Below are positions 40,782 to 48,188 of a DNA stretch of 50,011 bases, piece by piece. The notes under the pieces are model-generated. The model was not told the origin of the DNA. It made no database searches and was given only the letters and a program-made list of their open reading frames with translations. The stretch lies in the IMG/VR virus record IMGVR_UViG_3300020205_001469, positions 1-50,011 of that record; one strand, given 5' to 3'. The translations under genes and the position numbers were made by a program. Origin of the DNA: a virus. Positions within the stretch are counted from its first letter, which is position 1; the number at the start of each line of letters is the position of its first letter.

Positions 40782-42938
40782 TTATTTTCTTCTACGTGTT
40801 ATAGTACCCGGACCGCCATTGGCAAATCCGTTGCCAGCACCCATACTTGTTGCTACACTACCTGTACCCATGCCACCAGCATCTTCTTTAGCTACATTTT
40901 TAGCAAATTGTGCCATATGGCGTAGATGTGGATCTGCGCTATGTATAGCTTGGGCTATTCTGGATTTGGGAATTGTTTCATCTTGTGGTACATGTAATGC
41001 CTTGTGTAGATTGCCTTTGGTCTTGGGATTCACTGCCTTTTGTATCCATTTTTCACCTTCTGTTACACCTTGCTCTTCGGATTCCATATAGTCCCAAACA
41101 TTAACTAGCATAGATTTAGCCACAGCAATCTTTTCTTGACACCATTCAGGCAAATTATCACCAGTGTCAATCAAGTCATCTAATCCGTCCACGGCACGGC
41201 GCAGTGTGCTAAGATTGTTGTCTGCCATTCCTGCTTCGTCATCATATTCGGGATTGTATTCCTCCGCCACACCTTTCTTATTCAATGCATCAATCGCGGT
41301 TTTTTTATGTTCAGGCGATGCGTCGCTCATTGCGATATCTCTAACTATCTTGGCAGTGCCAACCATGTTATCCGTGGGTTCAAATTTGCCCAAACCTTTT
41401 TCATATTCTTTACGCTTGGTTGCAACTTGTTTGGCATGAGCCGAGCGTGGTTCTTTACTACCACCTGCCCAGCCATAAGTTGTACGAAATTTCTTTACTT
41501 CTTGTACTTTTTTCTTACGATAGGTATCGTGAAATGCTTCTGACGAACTAACAGTAAATCCCGCATGTGATGCTACATATTTTTTAGCACCTTCACGTGT
41601 TTTGAATTTTCTTGCCTCTGTACCGTTTTTATGTGCTATCCAAGCACCAAGTGGATCAGCTTTGGTTTCCGCCACATCCTGCTCATTACCGTACTGCCTT
41701 AATAGCATCTTACCACTAGCAACTTCAAATCTACCCTTAACGGCAGGACCTAATCGCTTAGTAGCCCGTCGTTCTATTTTAGATAAATTTAATTCAGCAT
41801 CGTTTTCATCAGTATATTCACCATACAATACCACCGCATTATCCCAAGCCCAAACATAGTATTTGTTAGGATCAATAGTGTATGCACTACCATGAATAGT
41901 CTCAATGCGGGCTTCCGCCACACCTTGTAACTTTTTTAATTCTAACTCAAGTTCTTGAACTCGAAGTTGTCGTTCTTGTTCTTTAGCAATAGCAATAAGA
42001 TTCTTAAGACTACGGATACGATCTGCTTTTACTGTATCTTTGGTCATTGGACTTGCATTATCAAATCCGCCTTCCGCCACACCTTGCTCTTTAACATAGT
42101 TAGCACGAACATTCCCTGACTGATAGTTCTTTAGATTTTTGGCTGCTACTTTTTCTTTCGATTCTTGATCTTTTTTGTATGTTTCTCTTTCAGCTTTTTG
42201 TCTTGCCAATTCTTTTGCTGATGTTCTAAGATCGTCAAAGCCTTCCGCCACACCTTGCGTAATACGATGATTTCTGCCGCCAAAAATTTTGCGGATAGTA
42301 TCAATTGCCTCTTGCTCGCTATTAGCGCGAACTGAGTATGTCTTTGTGTATAATGGGACATCTTTGTTGGAACCATGATGCTCAGCTGTGACGTGGAACA
42401 TCTGTTCTACTTCTTCCGCCATACCCGGCTGACCTTTGATTGCTTGTAACAATGCACGAGCAACTACACGATCCTTTTCCTGTTCATCATCAGGTAACTG
42501 TGCATACTCAATGTTCATCAACTTGGCTCGTTGTTGTAGTTTTGCTTCTAATTTGCCAGCGGCTTTTAGTTTTTCTGTATCGTCAAATTGATCAGGATTT
42601 TGTACAAATGCTCGAGCAGTGACATTCCAACCTTTGTGTATGGCGTCGCTAATTTGTTCTATATCTGTAACACCTTTATCAATCATTTGTTTAGCAAACG
42701 CGGCAGATTTTAGGTTAGCTTGCCATCCAAATGTATTTCCGGGTGTACTACGACCATAATGATATGCATTATCCAATGCTTCGTCACTGATTGTGGCCAA
42801 CTCTGGGACTGACATTTGTTTAACTGGCTTTGCCATCTCATCTGGGCTAACAGGATTGTTTCTTAAAAAATCTCTAGTTGGATTTCTAGTTTTAGATGCT
42901 TCTGCTAGTTCTGAGTTATGAAAATCGGTAAACTTCAT
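40782..42938 (-). CDS. Polyprotein-like head-cargo protein with repeated VAE/VTE sites, 718 aa
   Basis: N-terminus MKFTDFHNSELAE-A could be a capsid-targeting sequence cut at residue 13. Later sites: GMAE 172-175, QGVAE 228-232, QGVAE 285-289, QGVAE 338-342, QDVAE 420-424, GVAE 556-559, QGVTE 623-627. They separate unlike segments, including a charged coil (ELARQKAERETYKKDQES), an aromatic beta segment (KYYVWAWDNAVVLYGEYTD), a DNLPEWCQEKIAVAKSMLVN helix and a basic end. The sites resemble prohead-protease sites (LxE or IxE in T4). Each module is 50-140 residues. I infer a head polyprotein. Confidence 0.72.
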   Translation of the reverse strand: MKFTDFHNSELAEASKTRNPTRDFLRNNPVSPDEMAKPVKQMSVPELATISDEALDNAYHYGRSTPGNTFGWQANLKSAAFAKQMIDKGVTDIEQISDAIHKGWNVTARAFVQNPDQFDDTEKLKAAGKLEAKLQQRAKLMNIEYAQLPDDEQEKDRVVARALLQAIKGQPGMAEEVEQMFHVTAEHHGSNKDVPLYTKTYSVRANSEQEAIDTIRKIFGGRNHRITQGVAEGFDDLRTSAKELARQKAERETYKKDQESKEKVAAKNLKNYQSGNVRANYVKEQGVAEGGFDNASPMTKDTVKADRIRSLKNLIAIAKEQERQLRVQELELELKKLQGVAEARIETIHGSAYTIDPNKYYVWAWDNAVVLYGEYTDENDAELNLSKIERRATKRLGPAVKGRFEVASGKMLLRQYGNEQDVAETKADPLGAWIAHKNGTEARKFKTREGAKKYVASHAGFTVSSSEAFHDTYRKKKVQEVKKFRTTYGWAGGSKEPRSAHAKQVATKRKEYEKGLGKFEPTDNMVGTAKIVRDIAMSDASPEHKKTAIDALNKKGVAEEYNPEYDDEAGMADNNLSTLRRAVDGLDDLIDTGDNLPEWCQEKIAVAKSMLVNVWDYMESEEQGVTEGEKWIQKAVNPKTKGNLHKALHVPQDETIPKSRIAQAIHSADPHLRHMAQFAKNVAKEDAGGMGTGSVATSMGAGNGFANGGPGTITRRRK

Positions 42939-42955
42939 TGGAGTATCCTTTATCT

Positions 42956-43228
42956 TTATTTAGTGAAATTACCGATGGAATCTAGTGTAATCGGTATTTG
43001 GTTCAATGTTGCATCACGCAACTGAAACATCTCTTGTCTGTCTGCACTGATCCAAACTTTATGTTTTCCTGCTGGTAAATTTAACAACAAGTTCTCAGTA
43101 ATATATGTTTTAGTATGATCCCAGATAAAAGTTCGTTCTGCGATTAAGTCAGAATTGACATACAAACGATATATTGGTGTTAATGCAGAATCGGCACAAT
43201 GTACATTAACTGTTAACTTGTCTTCCAT
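42956..43228 (-). CDS. Small beta-rich protein, 90 aa, unknown
   Basis: It reads MEDKLTVNVHCADSALTPIY with strand-like IAERTFIWDHTKTYITENLL and AGKHKVWISADRQEMF. The pattern suggests a single beta-sandwich. No family recognised. It starts in a TAATATG junction after the ligase-like gene and could be a small head decoration or accessory protein. Confidence 0.65.
   Translation of the reverse strand: MEDKLTVNVHCADSALTPIYRLYVNSDLIAERTFIWDHTKTYITENLLLNLPAGKHKVWISADRQEMFQLRDATLNQIPITLDSIGNFTK
42957..42964 (-). promoter_or_regulatory. Late-promoter-like motif ACTAAATA
   Basis: Ends 18 nt before the ATG at 42938, with AAAGGA between; overlaps the end of the preceding gene. 6 of 8 to the T4 consensus. 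Confidence 0.4.
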
Positions 43229-43229
43229 A

Positions 43230-45086
43230 TTATTTTTTAGCTACAGGTTTGACTGGTTTGACTGGTAATGCTGGTGCTGCCGGCTCATCAGCAATACCCA
43301 TGCCATCACGTGTGGCTTGATATAATGTTTTGCCACCCACTTTGATATTTGGTCCTACTCCTGTGGCTTTCTGAAATCCAGCCTCATCTCCAGCAGTGGC
43401 TAATTTACGTGCTAGTGATCCACTGATACCAGCTAACCCACCTGCATCAGGATCACGGTCACCACTACTAACGAATGTTAGATGAACGTGTTCTCGTCCA
43501 GTAGGACCACGAGCATTGTCTGTGGTGCGAACTGATCCACTATTCCATCCAGTTAATAACTTTTCAATACTGCCAGCACTATTACCCAAACGGTCACTGC
43601 CACCAATAAAAGCTATGTTACGGAAGCCTTTATCATACAACCAATTTGCGGCATAGATAGGACCTTGCACTGGATCAGACACGATACGGGCCGCATACTT
43701 GGGATATATTGCTTTGATAAAGGCTGCTTTGGTTGCTGGATCTAATGGATCATCTGGTGCTTTGTTACTGTTACTTAAGAATATATAACTGTTCTTTCCA
43801 CCTGTTGCTACTGTTTTGGCCATAACTAAATTATGACCTAGTGTGGGTGGATTCATACGTCCAAAACAAAATGCAGCCAATGGCATCTTCTGCTTGGCTG
43901 CTACCTCGTCGTCAGACACACGATGTTTAGCAAAGTTTGCTTTACTAAATCCCAGTCGGTCAATTAGTTTTAGTTTATCTCGACCAGCACCAAATACATA
44001 TCCTTCATGTGCAGTTGCACCATCTGTTGTGGCAATAATTTCACTATTTTGTTGTTGTGAGTCTATCTGTTGTTTAATATGTAGTTTTAAATCTGTTACC
44101 GCGGCCCACATACTCCACAATCCCAATAATCCTGGAGCACCACCATCTTCTTGATATAACCAACCATCATTGTTTGCACCCAAAAACTTTGCTGTTACTA
44201 CTTTATTATCAGCGAATCGTTCACGTAGGAAATTTAAAAATCGTGGTACAATATCCGCACTTACATCATTCTCTTCCAACATACGTGTAATAAACGGGCT
44301 CATTGCTGTTATAATGCTCTTGCCCTTCATAGCAGTTACATCTGCCATAAATTTAGTTACTGCTTTTTTATGCTGTCTAATTACTGTTTCAGCTTCACCC
44401 AACACTCGTTTATCAACAGCAACTTTGGGCTTCTCGGTCATTTCTCCAACTAGGAAAGTGATACCAGCTTTTTCTTTAAGCCCCCGTAATCCCACCAGCG
44501 GAACATCGCCCTGACCTAACCCGTTGATAAAGGTATGTACTGCTATACCACCAGCACTCTTGGTAATTTTGTCACCAAGTGGACTATCAATTTTAACTTT
44601 GTATTCTACGGTATTGGGTTTAAAGACATAGAATCCATCTTTGGTAGCGGGAGTATATGCCCACATTAAGTCACCCATCCAATACTGATCCTTGACCATG
44701 GGTACTATTTTTTCTAGCAGTGGGCGCATGATACCTTCTTTGTCCCATAGATCATTGCGATTAGATCCACGTTGCTCGTCATAGGCAGCAATGCTCATAA
44801 ACTCCATCTTGCCCTTGGAGACTTTGTCGTACATATGTTTGTCTACAAATACTATTTGTCCTGCGGCATCGCGACCAAACACCACTGCTGGAAATCCATC
44901 CCATTTAACGGTTACTGTATCGGTATTTTTACCCAGACCTTTTAACTCGGCAACTGCACGTTCAGCACCAGCGGCACCATCGTCAATAATCAAATCTTCA
45001 ACGTGAGTAATACCTTCAGTTAGTACCTTGGGGGCGGCATGTAGTGGGAATTTATCCGACTGGTTAAAAATCTCAAATAATCTCAT
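43230..45086 (-). CDS. ATP-dependent ligase-like / NMNAT-like nucleotidyltransferase fusion, 618 aa
   Basis: Residues 60-380 carry covalent nucleotidyltransferase motifs: KWDG (motif I, K61), WMGDLMWAY (motif III-like, 136-144), AHEGYVFG (IV, 359-366) and KLKLID (V, 371-376), as in DNA or RNA ligases. Residues 400-570 form an NMNAT/cytidylyltransferase domain: FGRMNPPTLGHN (408-419; TxGH variant of HxGH), FIGGSDRLG and ISGSLAR (554-560). A Pro/Lys tail follows. The N-terminal 24 residues end in LTE-G, a possible capsid-targeting cleavage site. ATGA overlap with 45083-45997. RNA repair or NAD-linked roles are guesses. Confidence 0.75.
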   Translation of the reverse strand: MRLFEIFNQSDKFPLHAAPKVLTEGITHVEDLIIDDGAAGAERAVAELKGLGKNTDTVTVKWDGFPAVVFGRDAAGQIVFVDKHMYDKVSKGKMEFMSIAAYDEQRGSNRNDLWDKEGIMRPLLEKIVPMVKDQYWMGDLMWAYTPATKDGFYVFKPNTVEYKVKIDSPLGDKITKSAGGIAVHTFINGLGQGDVPLVGLRGLKEKAGITFLVGEMTEKPKVAVDKRVLGEAETVIRQHKKAVTKFMADVTAMKGKSIITAMSPFITRMLEENDVSADIVPRFLNFLRERFADNKVVTAKFLGANNDGWLYQEDGGAPGLLGLWSMWAAVTDLKLHIKQQIDSQQQNSEIIATTDGATAHEGYVFGAGRDKLKLIDRLGFSKANFAKHRVSDDEVAAKQKMPLAAFCFGRMNPPTLGHNLVMAKTVATGGKNSYIFLSNSNKAPDDPLDPATKAAFIKAIYPKYAARIVSDPVQGPIYAANWLYDKGFRNIAFIGGSDRLGNSAGSIEKLLTGWNSGSVRTTDNARGPTGREHVHLTFVSSGDRDPDAGGLAGISGSLARKLATAGDEAGFQKATGVGPNIKVGGKTLYQATRDGMGIADEPAAPALPVKPVKPVAKK

Positions 45087-45997
45087 TTTACTTTGTCCAA
45101 TATACTTCTAAACCAGTCTGATGTTCCTTCTTGAACTGGGACTGGATAAAACTGTTTTACTGCATCCCATTTTTTAGGATATTTTTGCAAGGCATTTTTG
45201 ATACCGGTTAAACTAGATATATCACGAGCTTTGGCTTCTGGCCCAATTAATATTTTTGCTATTTGATCTTTATCAATAGCCACAACCTTTCCAGTTGTTC
45301 TATCTACTAGTCCATTGTCAGGACTAAATTGTAAACTACCCTTGACCTCACCAGTTTTGGGATCAGTAAATTGTCGTGGACTACTTACTTTGGTCAGTGC
45401 CGCATATAGGTCGTTCCACAAATCTCCACCACGCATATTTTGATCCAAACTAAAATCGTGTGTATGTAGCATCCAAGCTGACCGTGGCCGTACGATTAAA
45501 TCTACCGAGTAGTGTTTGCCACCAGCAGTATATTCCAATGTCAATGTGCCAGGATCCGTAGGTAAGCCATTTTGCGTCATAAAAGCAGCCAATGCTGCCT
45601 TGCTGGCTTTCATTTGTAACCCAGCTTTTTTGGCTGGATCTGCCATGGCGTTGTCTATTGCTTTGGGGCCTAGTGGTTTGGCTGATGCGGCATTCCACTG
45701 TGCTATATCTGCTGGGAATTTTTTAACTAACTCTTGCGGATCAATCATAATATCCACGTCGCCAGAATCTTGTCTTAGTGTTCCAGAATACGGATGTTCT
45801 GGATCAAAACTGCCTGCACCCCCTGATGTCCAACCAGCACTAATGCCGGCTTTTTTAAGGATGGGATTTATCTTGGCTTTTGCTGTAAGAAAAGCATCTT
45901 TTGTAATACGTGATACATCCACGCCTGCGGCGGCTAATCTCTTGCCGGCTTCTGCTATATTTGTTGCAATTTTTGTGTGTTTAGCAATAGAATTCAC
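45083..45997 (-). CDS. Nucleotidyltransferase-fold-like protein, 304 aa, candidate head cargo
   Basis: The GSFDPEHPYSGTLRQ segment followed by DSGDVDIMIDPQELV (D-x-D at 77-79) resembles the metal-binding core of DNA polymerase beta-type nucleotidyltransferases, although the canonical GS motif is shifted. Then LTLEYTAGGKHYSVDLIVRP supplies the third strand with an Asp. The start is GTG at 45997 with GGGGA upstream; the N-terminus MNSIAKHTKIATNIAE-A could be a targeting sequence ending IAE. It overlaps the ligase-like gene by 4 bases, suggesting a functional pair. Function unproven. Confidence 0.65.
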   Translation of the reverse strand: MNSIAKHTKIATNIAEAGKRLAAAGVDVSRITKDAFLTAKAKINPILKKAGISAGWTSGGAGSFDPEHPYSGTLRQDSGDVDIMIDPQELVKKFPADIAQWNAASAKPLGPKAIDNAMADPAKKAGLQMKASKAALAAFMTQNGLPTDPGTLTLEYTAGGKHYSVDLIVRPRSAWMLHTHDFSLDQNMRGGDLWNDLYAALTKVSSPRQFTDPKTGEVKGSLQFSPDNGLVDRTTGKVVAIDKDQIAKILIGPEAKARDISSLTGIKNALQKYPKKWDAVKQFYPVPVQEGTSDWFRSILDKVK

Positions 45998-46018
45998 CTG
46001 AAATATCCCCTATTGCTT

Positions 46019-46026
46019 TATTTAGC
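46019..46026 (-). promoter_or_regulatory. Late-promoter-like motif GCTAAATA
   Basis: Minus-strand motif 21 nt before the GTG at 45997, with GGGGA between, directly after the 46027-46515 stop. Confidence 0.4.
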
Positions 46027-46515
46027 TTAAAGGGATTCAAGCAGCCATAGATAGAAGGGGGATTTAAATGTAAGTTTCCATGAACCATTCCAACTAAGAT
46101 TTACGTGTTCTTTTAATTGTTTGGTTTTCTCACCGCCAAAATTAACTTCTTGAGCTAAGTCGTATATGCAGTGCTGTTTAATAAGGGTGACACCCAAATC
46201 AATATCGTCGATCATTATTTTAACTATTTCTAGCGACAAATCCCCAACGATATTTCCATCGGCATCAAGCTGTGTATCTCTTGGCCCTTTGTTTAACAAC
46301 CGCACATCAATAACGTTGTCACCGTTAACTATAGTAACGATAGAGAACGATGCTATATGTATTTCATCTGTTGGTTCAGCAAATGTAAGTACCGCGAGAT
46401 TGTTGTTGAAATGCACACTATACTGGGGAAGTTTTGTTCTGTTATTAATAGCTAAAATAGTGGGTTTGAAATGTATTTCTACATTTAAGTTTTCACGTGC
46501 TATATTGTCGGTCAT
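46027..46515 (-). CDS. Conserved phage protein of unknown function, 162 aa
   Basis: Beta-rich: NVEIHFKPTILAINNRTKLP and IVTIVNGDNVIDVRLLNKGP, ending FKSPFYLWLLESL. I recall short Ig-like or carbohydrate-binding-like structural proteins of this appearance in marine phages, but no family can be named. It overlaps the glycosyltransferase gene by 4 bases (ATGA). Possibly a virion or glycan-binding protein; speculation. Confidence 0.65.
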   Translation of the reverse strand: MTDNIARENLNVEIHFKPTILAINNRTKLPQYSVHFNNNLAVLTFAEPTDEIHIASFSIVTIVNGDNVIDVRLLNKGPRDTQLDADGNIVGDLSLEIVKIMIDDIDLGVTLIKQHCIYDLAQEVNFGGEKTKQLKEHVNLSWNGSWKLTFKSPFYLWLLESL

Positions 46516-47219
46516 ATACTACTCCTCACCTGTTCATTTTTTAAGTTTTCCAATGCATCTTGACCAAGGAACAAATAAGTTCCTTGATGGTCAAGTATAA
46601 CACTTTTGTCGACCCAAACTTTCTTGCCCAATGCTCGCCAACGATGGCAAAACGCCCAATCTTCACTTAAATAATTCTGCTTTTCGTCAATCATGGTATC
46701 AAATAATGCATACATGTTTGGTTCGTACCTTTTACCAATCCCGATGTTGTCATTGTATTTGGTTTCTGGGTAGGCTGCAACCATTTCTTCTAAACAACTA
46801 CGTTTGATAAGCATAAACCCAGTGCCAGCAGTTTCTACTTCTTCTAAGTGGCCTTGTTTTTCACCATCTTTTAATGCGTTAATTACGAATCGCGGTGGGA
46901 TGGACTTCATTGGATATAGTCCACACACAATATCTTTGTCAGCTTGTAACATTCTGATTAAATATTCAGGATTCCATCTGATATCTGCATCAACAAACAT
47001 CAAATGAGTAGCATCTGTATTAGTTAAGAACTTGGCGACTAAGTTATTTCTGCCACGCGGAATCAAACTTTCATTCACCATAGTATCCACCGTCCACTCA
47101 ATATTAACCGCTTTGGACATTACTGTAAACCGAAGCAAACTCATAAAACAAGCTTCGTACATTAATCCACCATAGCACGGCAACGCAAAATAGACATGCG
47201 ATTTTTTTGGTTCAGACAT
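46512..47219 (-). CDS. GT-A glycosyltransferase, 235 aa
   Basis: HVYFALPCYGGLMYEACFMS starts the nucleotide-binding region, and THLMFVDADIRWNPEYL carries the DxD motif (DAD). ETAGTGFMLIKRSCLEEM and EDWAFCHRWRALGKKVW are typical acceptor-side segments of phage GT-A enzymes. It follows the 55-aa gene in a TAATATG junction and overlaps 46027-46515 by 4 bases. It may glycosylate phage or host surface structures; target unknown. Confidence 0.82.
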   Translation of the reverse strand: MSEPKKSHVYFALPCYGGLMYEACFMSLLRFTVMSKAVNIEWTVDTMVNESLIPRGRNNLVAKFLTNTDATHLMFVDADIRWNPEYLIRMLQADKDIVCGLYPMKSIPPRFVINALKDGEKQGHLEEVETAGTGFMLIKRSCLEEMVAAYPETKYNDNIGIGKRYEPNMYALFDTMIDEKQNYLSEDWAFCHRWRALGKKVWVDKSVILDHQGTYLFLGQDALENLKNEQVRSSI

Positions 47220-47220
47220 A

Positions 47221-47388
47221 TTACTCAGCTAATTCAACAATTACATCTGATCCAACTAATTCTTGTGCAACTTGCACCAAGGCAGCAATTGTGTCTGCAG
47301 ATGCAAGTAGATCAGCACCCATTTCGTCAGTGCTTTTAATTAACTTACTAAACTTCAATGTTATTACTTCTTCCTGGATTTTAGCCAT
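47221..47388 (-). CDS. Small protein, 55 aa, unknown
   Basis: Short gene with a GAGGAGTAAT site before ATG 47388: MAKIQEEVITLKFSKLIKST, then an Ala-rich helix (LLASADTIAALVQVAQELVG), ending IVELAE. I know of no function. Its stop forms TAATATG with the glycosyltransferase start. The helical profile could mediate self-association. Confidence 0.62.
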   Translation of the reverse strand: MAKIQEEVITLKFSKLIKSTDEMGADLLASADTIAALVQVAQELVGSDVIVELAE

Positions 47389-47393
47389 ATAAA

Positions 47394-48188
47394 TTACTCC
47401 TCGGTGTATTTACTTGCATAAACTACCTGTTGAATTTTTCCTATCTTACCTGGCCAAGTCAAATGCAACCAACTGACTTCTGCTTCTTCTCTTAGGTAAA
47501 ATCTAATACCATTAAAGTAGTAAGTATCAGTAACAATGTTTGATAACGATTGCCATGCCAGCCTGGTAGATTTGACTCGATCTGCAAAGGTACCGTTAAG
47601 TTTTTCTGCAAGCCCAACTGATAGTTTAGCATCTACATTCTTAAGATATGTTAATAACCGTTTGGTATCTGCTATTTGATATCTGCCTTCTCGTATAGTA
47701 ACCAAAAACCGATAAGGGGTTTCTCGCTTGAGTATAATTAAGTCTTTGGCTAAAATCCGTAAACTTTGCTCGCTATCAGGCACATATATAGTGGCAATCT
47801 TTCGCCGCACTAATGGTGATACTGATTTTGTAAATTGTTCTGCATCTTGTTCCGTAACAAAATAGCAATCTAAATTGTCGCGCTCTACCCGCATTTTGAC
47901 TGGTGGTGATTGTGCTGTTAGGTAGGTGGTCAAGTCAGTTAATAATTGTTCATTCTCCCAAGTGAGCGGAGGATGCGTATTGTTATAGGCACCGCGCCAA
48001 TGCCGCCTCTTTTTAGCTTCAGCAAGTACAATATCGCTAGATTGTCCTTTGCGACACCCATTCACTATGTCCTGTACTTCTGGCGATTTGATAGTAATCT
48101 TGTAGTAATACTGGCCATAAAACTTTTTACTAACTGGAACAATAGTTGCTGTTGGATTAACTGTACTCCATATATTGTTATTGAGCAT
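47394..48188 (-). CDS. Conserved phage protein of unknown function, 264 aa
   Basis: Mixed fold: YGQYYYKITIKSPEVQDIVN, KMRVERDNLDCYFVTEQDAE, RFLVTIREGRYQIADTKRLL and a C-terminal WLHLTWPGKIGKIQQVVY. I start at ATG 48188 (AAAGGTGCTTG upstream, inside clpA), giving an 11-bp overlap with the ClpA-type gene. No motifs of a known enzyme. It ends 5 bases before the 55-aa gene, so the right-end genes appear to be one operon. Confidence 0.68.
   Translation of the reverse strand: MLNNNIWSTVNPTATIVPVSKKFYGQYYYKITIKSPEVQDIVNGCRKGQSSDIVLAEAKKRRHWRGAYNNTHPPLTWENEQLLTDLTTYLTAQSPPVKMRVERDNLDCYFVTEQDAEQFTKSVSPLVRRKIATIYVPDSEQSLRILAKDLIILKRETPYRFLVTIREGRYQIADTKRLLTYLKNVDAKLSVGLAEKLNGTFADRVKSTRLAWQSLSNIVTDTYYFNGIRFYLREEAEVSWLHLTWPGKIGKIQQVVYASKYTEE

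Noticed and set aside
45516-46001. Plus-strand open frame of 161 codons
   Set aside because: Antisense of the nucleotidyltransferase-like gene; no ribosome site.
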